Below, in pieces: positions 1 to 6,993 of a stretch of DNA of 14,564 bases. The notes under the pieces are model-generated. The model did no database searches. It was not told where the DNA came from and saw nothing but the letters and a program-made list of their open reading frames with translations. Made by a program: the position numbers and the translations under genes. This DNA is from Calditrichota bacterium (GTDB taxonomy: Bacteria > Calditrichota > Calditrichia > RBG-13-44-9 > J075): assembly GCA_024275555.1 (NCBI GenBank), contig JAJRYW010000106.1, forward strand, positions 1-14,564, given 5' to 3'. Each line of letters begins with the position of its first letter. Position 1 is the first letter of the stretch.

Positions 1-378
1 CGAAATAATCTCCGGTCTGCCTGTTGTGGACCGGGCGAATTTGAGTGCTCCTTCAATGGCCTCCGCACCGGAATTGCAGAAGAAAACCCGATTCAGGTTT
101 CCGGGGGCCAGCTTGGCCAGTTTTTCCGCCAACCGGGCACGTACCGGGTTGTAGAACATGCTGTAACAATTGCCCAGTGTCAGGTATTGCTCATATACAG
201 CCTTTGCCACGGCCACATGGCCATGGCCGATGTTTGAAACGCCGACATTGGAAGCACAGTCGATGTATGTCCGGCCTTCCTCGTCATACAACCGGGCCCC
301 CTTGCCGCTGACGAGAACGACATCGCGACGCGGGTACACCGAAAGTTCGTAGGTCTGTTCCAGCGTTTTTGTGCTCAT
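1..378 (-). CDS. lysJ: LysW-type aminotransferase LysJ (class III, PLP), N-terminal part only
   Basis: The first 126 residues of a class III PLP-dependent aminotransferase of the acetylornithine / [LysW]-aminoadipate semialdehyde aminotransferase family; the remainder lies beyond the left edge. Visible marks are the N-terminal segment around YIDCASNVGVSNIGHGH (residues 38-54), where the family usually has a D-x-x-x-G-I-x-x-x-x-x-G-H pattern, and the PLP-phosphate loop CNSGAEAIEGALKFAR (101-116). The catalytic lysine is out of the window. The ATG overlaps the lysZ stop by 4 bases (ATGA, 375-378), implying translational coupling. With lysW, lysX, lysY and lysZ upstream on the same strand, the expected job is to transfer the amino group from glutamate to the LysW-bound semialdehyde. 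ArgD is the alternative name; the choice of LysJ rests on the neighbours. Confidence 0.88.
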   Translation of the reverse strand, partial: MSTKTLEQTYELSVYPRRDVVLVSGKGARLYDEEGRTYIDCASNVGVSNIGHGHVAVAKAVYEQYLTLGNCYSMFYNPVRARLAEKLAKLAPGNLNRVFFCNSGAEAIEGALKFARSTTGRPEIIS

Positions 379-1166
379 GCGATTACCGTTCCTTTCCCGG
401 CCAGCGCGCCGATTACCGGATGATCGGTGCGACCGTCGCTGATGATGATCCGGCCGGCGCCTTGTTCGAAGAGTTTTTTTAGCGCAAGCATCTTGCGTTT
501 CATCCTGCCTTCCACCTGTCGTTCCCGGGCTTCCAATTCCGAGACGGGTATGCTTTTAATCAAAGAGGCCGGGTCATCTTTGTTTTCAAGAAATCCCGCT
601 GCTTCAATCAGATTGAGGACTGTGTCCGCCTTAAGGGCCTTTTGCAATACCCTGACGACATCATCGTTTTCAGTATTGATGGCCGTATTGTGCTCATCGA
701 TGATCGGGACCGTCAACACCGGGACATAGCCATTGTCCAGCAGCAGATGCAGCAAGGGAGAATTTACCGACTGGGGCTTGCCGGAAAAATCTCTCACGAT
801 CTTCAGCTTTTTGCCCTGATAAACCCGAATTCCCTTGTTTCGTTTGCCCCGGACCATTTTGCCGTCCAGCCCGGTGAACCCCACCGCATTGATGCCGTGC
901 CGCTGACACAGCTCGACGATTCGTTTGTTTCTCAACCCCGCGTAGGACATCATCATGACGTCGATGAGTTTCTCGTCGGAATAGACACTGGAATATCCTT
1001 TGACCGAGGTAAGCACCTGTTTGGGCTGTCCCAGGTCTTCGGCCAGTTTGTCACGCAGCGCATTGGCACCGTGCACGATGACGTACTGTTCGTCTATTCC
1101 GGCCAGGTCTGAGATAATTCCTGCTATATTTATTTCTTTTCCCCCGCCGATTTTAACGATGATCAT
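375..1166 (-). CDS. lysZ: [LysW]-aminoadipate / [LysW]-glutamate kinase LysZ
   Basis: A 263-aa amino-acid kinase of the NAGK-like family that phosphorylates the side-chain carboxylate of the amino acid carried by LysW. Visible motifs are the N-terminal VKIGGG (4-9, Lys5 and the glycine loop), VHGAN (31-35), GFTGLDG (96-102, where the LysZ branch has a GLDG element), INTENDD (163-169) and the GRMKRKM segment (220-226) that usually contacts nucleotide. Length matches LysZ/ArgB. The ATG at 1164-1166 abuts the stop of the upstream amidotransferase-fold gene (TAAATG), and its own stop overlaps the lysJ start, so the three genes form one tightly coupled unit. Whether the natural substrate carries aminoadipate, glutamate or both cannot be decided from sequence alone. 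Confidence 0.92.
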   Translation of the reverse strand: MIIVKIGGGKEINIAGIISDLAGIDEQYVIVHGANALRDKLAEDLGQPKQVLTSVKGYSSVYSDEKLIDVMMMSYAGLRNKRIVELCQRHGINAVGFTGLDGKMVRGKRNKGIRVYQGKKLKIVRDFSGKPQSVNSPLLHLLLDNGYVPVLTVPIIDEHNTAINTENDDVVRVLQKALKADTVLNLIEAAGFLENKDDPASLIKSIPVSELEARERQVEGRMKRKMLALKKLFEQGAGRIIISDGRTDHPVIGALAGKGTVIA

Positions 1167-1802
1167 TTACCAAACCCTCACTGAATCATTGGCGATAGGC
1201 TGCCAGTTTTGTTCGCCGATATAGGGCGCCGAACAGATAACCAACTCCCGGCCTTGCCTGTACCTCATGGTGAAATACATGTCATCCTCGGTGAAATAAC
1301 TTGAGACGAAAATACCCCCGTCGTTTACCATAATAATATTCATACCCCTGATGTAGCGGGTCCTTTTTTTGATGATATCGACCGCTTTTAACAGGGCGCT
1401 GCGGGTGTTGCCCTTATCAAAACGCCTGATGTAGTTAAAAATTTTTTCTGCTCCGATCCGCCCTTCTGCCCGTATTTTAACCCCTCGCAGTTCACCGTTG
1501 AAGATAAAGACGGTGCGGCCGTCGAAAAAAGGCATATTGTTTTCGATGACAATATCCCGATCCTCGAAAGCACTGCGCGCGTGGGCCACCAGGAGTGAAG
1601 TTTTGCCGAATCGGCTGAGATCATCATCCCAGACAGGATTGATGTTTTTGTAAAATTTCCAGCCTGCCGTCTCATCCCGGTAGGCACATCCCCACCCATG
1701 CCCCTGATATTCCTTGCTGTTTTTGGCGATATCAGCGAATTTTCTCAGATGGGACTCAATCGAAAACGCAGTTTTTGCTTGTATGGTTAGTAATCGGCAC
1801 AC
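1167..1802 (-). CDS. Class II glutamine amidotransferase-fold (Ntn hydrolase) protein in the lysW operon
   Basis: A 211-aa protein with the class II glutamine amidotransferase fold (YafJ/EgtC/DUG3-like). Cys2 directly after the initiator is the expected N-terminal nucleophile once Met is removed. Other family marks are GHGWG (34-38), AHARSAF (73-79), NNMPF (88-92) and FNGEL (101-105). It is shorter than typical EgtC/YafJ proteins, which are about 250 aa or more, and no synthetase or ammonia-accepting domain is attached. The start is GTG at 1800-1802, fixed by the need for Cys at position 2; no clear Shine-Dalgarno is seen. It abuts lysZ, so it belongs to the LysW operon. The standard pathway does not need a glutaminase. 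Because relatives hydrolyse gamma-glutamyl amides, it may release the product from LysW (inference), or supply ammonia to an unseen enzyme. Confidence 0.85.
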   Translation of the reverse strand: MCRLLTIQAKTAFSIESHLRKFADIAKNSKEYQGHGWGCAYRDETAGWKFYKNINPVWDDDLSRFGKTSLLVAHARSAFEDRDIVIENNMPFFDGRTVFIFNGELRGVKIRAEGRIGAEKIFNYIRRFDKGNTRSALLKAVDIIKKRTRYIRGMNIIMVNDGGIFVSSYFTEDDMYFTMRYRQGRELVICSAPYIGEQNWQPIANDSVRVW

Positions 1803-2036
1803 AATAGATAGAATGACTAATGACGAATGAATAATTGGGGAGATCGCTTCGCTCCGTCGTTTTTATTTGATTAAAGGAATTCCATCGATTTATATTCCTG
1901 TTTCGTCAAATGATCAGAGAATAATACTTTGTTTGAAATTCAAAAAGTTGTTATTTTAATTGACCCAGCTAAAATTTGAAATAGATATTAGCCTTAATTC
2001 GTCATTCGTCATTCGTCAATCGTCATTCGTCCTTCT
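1803..2036. repeat. 234-bp intergenic gap flanked by inverted heptad repeats
   Basis: This AT-rich gap splits the lys operon between lysY and the amidotransferase-fold gene. Its right end holds five tandem 7-mers, ATTCGTC x3, AATCGTC, ATTCGTC (1997-2031). Its left end holds the reverse-complement kind, GACTAAT, GACGAAT, GAATAAT (1815-1835), so the ends are inverted relative to each other. Near the left end GGAGATCGCTTCGCTCCGTC (about 1839-1858) resembles the dispersed GAGCGAAGCGATCTCC-type repeat seen between genes in many bacteria. I see no coding capacity and no convincing terminator or promoter. Confidence 0.75.
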
Positions 2037-3059
2037 TTATATCGGGTGCAGACCGGCGAACCTCAGACCTTCGGTTTCTTCAAAGTCGCACATGACGTTC
2101 ATGGCGTGGACCGCTTGACCGGCTGCACCTTTCATCAGGTTGTCTATAGCGGAGATCACCACGAGCCGGGTGCCGGCAAGTTCGAAACCGATGTCGCAGT
2201 AATTGGTACCAATGAGGATCTTGGGTTCCGGAAAACGATAAATACCCTGCTTTTCTTTTACAATTCTGATGAAGGGCTCCTGCCCGTAAACCCGACGGTA
2301 GATTTGCCAGATATCCTTTTCAGTTGTGCCTTCAGCGACAAAAAGATGGGCCGTTACGAGAATACCCCGGACCATCTCAATGGAGGTGGCTGAGAAATGG
2401 ACCGGATGCCCCAGCTCCTGCTCCATTTCGGCGATATGTCGGTGACCTGTCGGCTTGTAAGAGCGAACACAACCGCTTCTTTCCGGATGGTGGGAAGCTT
2501 CACTGGCACTGTTGCCGCCTTCGGAGGAACCGCATTTGGCTTCCGCAACCACCGGCTTGGAGGTATCCACGACTCCCTGCTTGAACAGGGGCCATAGCGG
2601 CAGAATGGTGGCCGTCGCATTGCATCCGGCACCACTGATATATCTGGCTTGTTTCATCTCCTTCCGGTGAAGTTCAACATTTCCGTAGACAAATTCACCG
2701 AGCCTGTTCGGCTGTACATGGTCCAGACCGTACCATTTGCTGTAGGCCGCGGCATCTTTAAGCCTAAAATCAGCCGACAGATCGATCATCCTGTCCGATA
2801 GAGAACTGAATGCTTTAAACTTCTGCATGCAGCGGGAGTGGGGCAGGGCGGTAAACAGCAGATCCACTTTTTCTAAATCCCGTAAACCGCAAAATTTCAG
2901 GGTTGTCTGTTTTCTGAGATTGGGATGCAGGCGGCTGACAGGCTTGCCTGCAAATCTTTCCGAAGTACATTGATGAATCTCAATCTGCGGGTGCTGCAAC
3001 AGTAGACGCAACAGTTCCCCCCCGCCATATCCGGATGCGCCGACAATACTAACTTTCAT
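2037..3059 (-). CDS. lysY: [LysW]-aminoadipate-6-phosphate / [LysW]-glutamyl phosphate reductase LysY (ArgC family)
   Basis: A 340-aa NADPH-dependent semialdehyde dehydrogenase of the ArgC/LysY family that reduces the LysW-bound acyl phosphate to the semialdehyde. Domains visible in order: the N-terminal Rossmann loop GASGYGGGELLRLL (7-20); FTALPHSRCMQ (69-79); LSADFRL (94-100); the catalytic cysteine in SGAGCNATA (142-150, Cys146); GHRHIAEMEQEL (205-216), where ArgC proteins carry the catalytic histidine; and GAAGQAVHAMNVM (311-323). Length is normal for the family. The ATG overlaps the lysX stop (ATGA, 3056-3059), so it is translated from the same message as lysX. It belongs to the LysW pathway by context; on its own it would be called argC. 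Confidence 0.92.
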   Translation of the reverse strand: MKVSIVGASGYGGGELLRLLLQHPQIEIHQCTSERFAGKPVSRLHPNLRKQTTLKFCGLRDLEKVDLLFTALPHSRCMQKFKAFSSLSDRMIDLSADFRLKDAAAYSKWYGLDHVQPNRLGEFVYGNVELHRKEMKQARYISGAGCNATATILPLWPLFKQGVVDTSKPVVAEAKCGSSEGGNSASEASHHPERSGCVRSYKPTGHRHIAEMEQELGHPVHFSATSIEMVRGILVTAHLFVAEGTTEKDIWQIYRRVYGQEPFIRIVKEKQGIYRFPEPKILIGTNYCDIGFELAGTRLVVISAIDNLMKGAAGQAVHAMNVMCDFEETEGLRFAGLHPI

Positions 3060-3898
3060 TTGCGTCCTACCTCCAGTACGTAATCGACGATTTTTCCCGG
3101 GATGTTGACGCCGGTGACATCGATGCTGTTTCTGAATTCCATGGTGTAGTTGACCTCGTTTATCGAGTATCCCTGGTCCGTTTCAAAGACATCGGCTGCC
3201 ACCACGCCGCCGCCGCAGGCTTTGGCGGCCTGCACTGAGATTTCATGGAGTTCGTTGGTGATGGGGCAATTTGTGGTCCTGCCGCCCCGGGCCGTGTTCG
3301 TAATCCAGTGATCTGCATGGCGGTAGATGGCGGCGATACATTCATCCCCCACAACGAAGCTGCGTATGTCCTTGCCCTCTTTTTCCACATATTCCTGGAT
3401 GTAAAATATGGAATGGTGATAGCTCCCCAGGATCTGTTTGTGCTCCAGGATGGCTTCGGCCGCATCTCTGTCATTTACTTTGGATATGAGCCGTCCCCAG
3501 GATCCCGTGGTGGGCTTGATCACGCAGGGGTATCCGAGCCGGTCCATGGCTTCCAGCGCAGACTCCGGGGTGAACGCCAGAAAACAGCGGGGTGTTCGGA
3601 TGCCTGCTTTTATCAGGGCCTGGGTAGTGAGAAACTTGCTTCCGCAGATTTCCGCTACTTCAGGAGCGTTTACGGTCGGGACACCGTGGTCACTGAAGAT
3701 CTTCATTGCGTGCACGGCCCGGGAGTGGTTAACACAGCGTTCAATGAGCACATCAATATCAAAGTCGTTCTTATGGAGATCAAAGAATTGCTGCCGGTCG
3801 TCTATCTTGACCAGTTCGACACCTTTGCGACTCCTGAGCTCTTTTAATAGAAGCTTTTCTTCTTTTCTGATGATGGAATGTAAAAAACCTACTTTCAT
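3056..3898 (-). CDS. lysX: [LysW]-amino-acid ligase LysX/ArgX (RimK-like ATP-grasp)
   Basis: A 280-aa ATP-grasp ligase that joins the alpha-amino group of aminoadipate or glutamate to the C-terminal glutamate of LysW, using ATP. Visible marks: the ATP-binding VIKPTTGSWGRL (126-137); IQEYVEKEGKDIR (167-179); NTARGG (201-206); and the metal-binding, family-specific NEVNYTMEFRNS (247-258), which is highly characteristic of LysX/ArgX. Length matches the family. A GGAG Shine-Dalgarno lies about 7 bases before the ATG. The gene follows lysW across a terminator and overlaps lysY downstream. Sequence alone does not tell me whether it prefers aminoadipate (lysine) or glutamate (arginine); a bifunctional pathway is possible. 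Confidence 0.93.
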   Translation of the reverse strand: MKVGFLHSIIRKEEKLLLKELRSRKGVELVKIDDRQQFFDLHKNDFDIDVLIERCVNHSRAVHAMKIFSDHGVPTVNAPEVAEICGSKFLTTQALIKAGIRTPRCFLAFTPESALEAMDRLGYPCVIKPTTGSWGRLISKVNDRDAAEAILEHKQILGSYHHSIFYIQEYVEKEGKDIRSFVVGDECIAAIYRHADHWITNTARGGRTTNCPITNELHEISVQAAKACGGGVVAADVFETDQGYSINEVNYTMEFRNSIDVTGVNIPGKIVDYVLEVGRK

Positions 3899-4065
3899 TT
3901 TATTCTCCGTTTAAGATCAATTCGCAATGATTCGCAATTTTGTTTTTATTTTTAGGACCCTGGAGGTTTTACAACTCTCAACTGCTTGAAGATGCCATGC
4001 CTGTATGCAGGTGCGGTGTTATCATAAAGTCTATCTCTTATCGAACGGTAATCTATTATTCAAGC

Positions 4066-4106
4066 AAAAAAAATCCATCCCGCCCTCGGCAGTGCAGCGG
4101 GATGGA
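4066..4106 (-). terminator. Intrinsic terminator between lysW and lysX
   Basis: A perfect 10-bp stem (arms 4074-4083 and 4097-4106, TCCATCCCGC and its complement) with a 13-base loop is followed on the minus strand by eight T residues (4073-4066). It lies about 45 bases beyond the lysW stop. It should end many transcripts after lysW and let a fraction continue into lysX, giving more carrier protein than enzymes. About 165 bases separate it from lysX; a poor TATGAT-like -10 is present there, so a separate lysX promoter is possible but unproven. Confidence 0.9.
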
Positions 4107-4151
4107 AATAAGAAAGGGGATTCGTGGAAGCTTATTGCTTTTTTTGCATAA

Positions 4152-4310
4152 TTACTCGCCCCAGTCTTCCTCCTCCTGGGGTGCTTCCTGGAGAGTGTCT
4201 TTGCCGGTTACTTCGAGCTCGGACCCGCAGTCATCGCAGGCAATGATTTCTCCTTCTTCGGTATCGGGCACCAGGGTAATATCGGCCCCACAAACAGGAC
4301 ATTCCGCCAT
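4152..4310 (-). CDS. lysW: Amino-group carrier protein LysW
   Basis: A 52-aa acidic zinc-ribbon carrier protein, the scaffold on which lysine and/or arginine intermediates are built. Two CxxC pairs are visible, ECPVCG (Cys4, Cys7) and ACDDCG (Cys25, Cys28), and the protein ends in the diagnostic EDWGE, whose last Glu is the known attachment residue. Many Glu and Asp residues fit its role in docking to basic patches on the enzymes. Start and stop are clear: ATG at 4308-4310 has a strong GGAGGTGA Shine-Dalgarno (4314-4321) and the stop TAA is at 4152-4154. It heads the lys gene set, has its own promoter, and is followed by a terminator. It is short enough to be missed by automatic gene calling. 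Confidence 0.96.
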   Translation of the reverse strand: MAECPVCGADITLVPDTEEGEIIACDDCGSELEVTGKDTLQEAPQEEEDWGE

Positions 4311-4362
4311 ATTTCACCTCCGCAATTTTTTTGTTGCCATAAGGCGCGTTTTTAAAAGCGGC

Positions 4363-4391
4363 ATAATAGGACATTGTAGCCCTTTTGTCAA
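4363..4391 (-). promoter_or_regulatory. Sigma-70-type promoter of lysW
   Basis: On the minus strand TTGACA (4391-4386, a perfect -35) is followed by a 17-base spacer and TATTAT (4368-4363, 5 of 6 to the -10 consensus). The predicted start of transcription near 4356 leaves a leader of about 45 bases before the lysW ATG, with the strong ribosome site inside it. The -35 box touches the foot of the long inverted repeat at 4393-4453. Confidence 0.8.
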
Positions 4392-4392
4392 A

Positions 4393-4453
4393 ATTAATTT
4401 GTCCGATAAATATTGCCAGGGGGGGAATGGTAATATTTACCGGACAAATTAAT
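4393..4453. repeat. 25-bp imperfect inverted repeat upstream of lysW
   Basis: Arms 4393-4417 and 4429-4453 match at 23 of 25 positions around an 11-base G-rich loop (AGGGGGGGAAT on the plus strand). The two mismatches are such that each strand keeps one wobble pair. The repeat lies about 100 bases past the stop of the acyl-CoA ligase gene and directly upstream of the lysW -35 box. It could be the terminator of the liv-ligase operon (the minus-strand stem is followed by only a short T run), a regulator site for lysW, or a small dispersed repeat. Confidence 0.8.
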
Positions 4454-4553
4454 GTGGGGAAAATGGTTATTCGTTATTTGGTATTGGTAATTAGTGCAGG
4501 AGAAAGATTTTAGTCATTTCACAATGTAAGCTCAATTATCCGGATTTAGCGGG

Positions 4554-6200
4554 TCACGTTTCTTTCCGGCGCTGCTCCTCACTGCGGATTTCCCGCCGCA
4601 GCAGCTTGCCCACTTTGGATTTAGGCAGCATGTCCCTGAATTCAATATAATGGGGAACTTTATAGGAGACCAGGGTCCGGCGGCACCATTTGATGAGTTC
4701 GTAGCCGGTGATGCCCTTGATGTCTTCTTTGAGTACCACATAAGCCTTGATACGTTCACCGACTCTTTCATCCGGCACACCCACCGCGCAGGAAGCGATC
4801 ACCGCCGGGTGTTCCTGCAGCACGGATTCGATTTCCGAAGCCGACACCCGGTAGCCCTTGTGTTTAATGGTATCCACCGTGCGATCCACAAAGTATAGAT
4901 TACCATCCTGATCCATGGACATGATATCGGCGGTACGATACCATTTTTCACCTTCCAGTTCGACAAAGGACTCGGCGGTTTCCTCGGGTTTGTTCAGGTA
5001 ACTCGAAACCATGTAATCAGAAGAAACCAACAGCTCTCCGGGGTCTCCGGTCGCGACGGGTTCCAGAGTGGCGGCGTCGACAATTTTGACTTTTTTACTG
5101 TTGAGGATGCGGCCCACACTTTTGGGCGGGTTGGCCACATCCGTCCGGCACATAGCAACGCCGCCACAGGTTTCCGTGGCACCGTATCCCTGATAAATGG
5201 GGATGCCAAATTTTTCCTGCCAGCGTTTGCCCACCTCCACCGGCAACACATCACCGCCGCTGAAACAGTACTTAAGTGAGCTCAAATCATACTGATCCAG
5301 GCGGTCATGCTCCAGCATCATGCGATACAGGGCCGGGACCCCGATCATGGTTTTGGCCCCCAAACCCTGAATCGCATCGAAATTGGCGTCCAGATTGATG
5401 CGAGGCTGAAGGATTAAAGTGCCGCCGGTTAAAAGCGTCGCCAGGCTGCAGGTTTGCCCCAGAATGTGAAACAGGGGCGCATTGCCCATAATCACATTGT
5501 CCTCAACCGGAATAATCGGCTCACTCATGCGGATCTGCTCGTCCGCTGAAACGAGAAATAGATCGTGGGTAAATGGCACCCCTTTCGGAAATTTGGTCGT
5601 GCCGCCGGTATAAAGGATTTCAGCCAGAGCCCGGCCTTCCGTGACACTGCCGCTGGATTTTGAGCTTTGATTTTGGTATTGAGCCAATAGTTTTCGCAGG
5701 GAATATGTTTGTGCATCAAGCTTGTATTTGCCGCGGGGAATGATATTAAATAGGTGGCCGAAATACCGTTTCCACCAGGGAAGCAAATCGGCAACGTTGG
5801 AAACGATCACCCGTTTAAGATCGGTTGTTGCCAACACACTCGTAACATAACCGAAATTGGTATCCGAACAGACTATGGCCTCAGCCCCGCTGTCGTTGGC
5901 AATGTAGTTTAGATCATGGGGTGTATAAATGGGTGTGATGGGAACGGCCACCGCCCCGATTTGTTGAATCCCCAGCCAGCAGACCACCCACTGGATGCTG
6001 TTGGGAATATACAACATGACTCTCTGATTTTTCTTGACGCCACAATCGATCAGGGCGGCAGCAAAACTGTCGGCCAGATCCTTTACTTTGCGGTAAGAAA
6101 AGCGGCTGCCAAGATAAAATACGGCCGCGTGGTCTTTACGTCGCTCGACTGTGGCCGCAAAGGCCGAATATATGATGTTATTTTCTATTTGAGTGGTCAT
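4554..6200 (-). CDS. AMP-forming acyl-CoA ligase (fatty or aromatic acid type) in the liv operon
   Basis: A 548-aa AMP-dependent synthetase/ligase (ANL family) that activates a carboxylic acid to its CoA thioester. Motifs in order: P-loop YTGGTTKFPKG (197-207; the more usual form is YTSGTTGxPKG); GYGATET (338-344); YRTAD (421-425); the hinge and A8 region VDTIKHKGYRVSASEIE (442-458); and the C-terminal catalytic lysine in PKSKVGKLLRRE (526-537, Lys532). The length fits long- or medium-chain and aromatic acyl-CoA ligases; the acid substrate cannot be named from the sequence. It is last in a minus-strand run after livF (46-bp gap), which suggests the importer brings in the acid that this enzyme traps as CoA ester. 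The ATG has no clear Shine-Dalgarno. Confidence 0.88.
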   Translation of the reverse strand: MTTQIENNIIYSAFAATVERRKDHAAVFYLGSRFSYRKVKDLADSFAAALIDCGVKKNQRVMLYIPNSIQWVVCWLGIQQIGAVAVPITPIYTPHDLNYIANDSGAEAIVCSDTNFGYVTSVLATTDLKRVIVSNVADLLPWWKRYFGHLFNIIPRGKYKLDAQTYSLRKLLAQYQNQSSKSSGSVTEGRALAEILYTGGTTKFPKGVPFTHDLFLVSADEQIRMSEPIIPVEDNVIMGNAPLFHILGQTCSLATLLTGGTLILQPRINLDANFDAIQGLGAKTMIGVPALYRMMLEHDRLDQYDLSSLKYCFSGGDVLPVEVGKRWQEKFGIPIYQGYGATETCGGVAMCRTDVANPPKSVGRILNSKKVKIVDAATLEPVATGDPGELLVSSDYMVSSYLNKPEETAESFVELEGEKWYRTADIMSMDQDGNLYFVDRTVDTIKHKGYRVSASEIESVLQEHPAVIASCAVGVPDERVGERIKAYVVLKEDIKGITGYELIKWCRRTLVSYKVPHYIEFRDMLPKSKVGKLLRREIRSEEQRRKET

Positions 6201-6246
6201 TTTGATTGGTGATTATTCGGATCGACACTCGTCAATCCCCGCGGCC

Positions 6247-6993
6247 TCATATTCCAAAATAGGCGGATTTAATTTCAGGATTGTCCATCAGCTCTTTTCC
6301 GGTACCTGATAAAGCCAGCATGCCGTTTTCGATGACGTAGCCACGATCAATGATGGGTAATACCGGGCGGGCGAATTGTTCGGCGATCAGAATGGTAATG
6401 CCGGATTCTCTCCTGAGGTTTTTAATGGCATCAATTAACATGGTCTGTAGCATGGGGCTCAGACCCAGAAGCGGCTCGTCAAGCAATAACAGGGCAGGCT
6501 GGAGAATTAATGCCATGCCGATGGCCAGCATTTGCTGTTCGCCGCCGCTTAAAAATCCCGCCTTGCGCTTTTTTAGGCGAGTCAGGGCAGGGAAAATGCT
6601 GTATACATATTCCATCCGTTGCGTCAATTGTGATCGCTTAACCAGGTGGCCGGCAATTTTCAGATTCTCCACCACTTCGCTTTCCGGAAATATCGGGTGC
6701 CGTTCTCTGGATAAAACCAGTCCTTTTTTTACCCGTTCAAAGGGTTGTACGTCGGTGATGTTTTCACCTCTGAAGATGATCTCTCCATAGATGTTTATTC
6801 TTTCGCCCCCCTTGCGCTGTTCCTTAATCTTCATGTCGATGATGAGACCCGAAACCGTGTTCATCAGCGTCGTTTTACCGGCGCTGTTGGAACCGATTAC
6901 ACCGACGATTTCGCCCTGATCAATGGTCATGGTGAAGTCGTTGAGCGCCAGGGCGTTTTCAAAAAATACCATCAGGTTTTTTACTTCAAGCAC
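6247..6993 (-). CDS. livF: Branched-chain-type ABC importer ATPase LivF
   Basis: A 248-aa cytoplasmic ATPase subunit of a LIV-type (HAAT family) importer. Visible: Walker A GSNSAGKTT (34-42), signature LSGGEQQ (148-154), Walker B ALLLLDEP (167-174), and AEQ (204-206) at the switch position, as is usual for LivF. Residues about 53-70 (MKIKEQRKGGERINIYGE region) form an insertion of roughly 14 residues compared with the usual short loop between SGL and the G-x-I-x-F-x-G strand. The start is GTG at 6991-6993 without a clear ribosome site. It lies between livG (351-bp repeat-filled gap) and the acyl-CoA ligase. Confidence 0.9.
   Translation of the reverse strand: MLEVKNLMVFFENALALNDFTMTIDQGEIVGVIGSNSAGKTTLMNTVSGLIIDMKIKEQRKGGERINIYGEIIFRGENITDVQPFERVKKGLVLSRERHPIFPESEVVENLKIAGHLVKRSQLTQRMEYVYSIFPALTRLKKRKAGFLSGGEQQMLAIGMALILQPALLLLDEPLLGLSPMLQTMLIDAIKNLRRESGITILIAEQFARPVLPIIDRGYVIENGMLALSGTGKELMDNPEIKSAYFGI

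Noticed and set aside
45..352. Plus-strand frames at the left edge
   Set aside because: They are antisense to the aminotransferase, whose motifs are clear.
1900..1960. Promoter for the amidotransferase-lysZ-lysJ genes within the lysY gap
   Set aside because: TATTAT and TTGA-like boxes occur on the minus strand but never with a spacing near 17 bases; read-through from lysX-lysY is as likely.
4021..4065. Separate promoter for lysX after the lysW terminator
   Set aside because: A TATGAT box exists but its -35 partner is poor, so it is mentioned only in the terminator entry.
3940..4452. A 170-codon plus-strand reading frame
   Set aside because: It lies antisense to lysW, its terminator and its promoter, and resembles no known protein; the lysW reading with EDWGE and a strong ribosome site is decisive.
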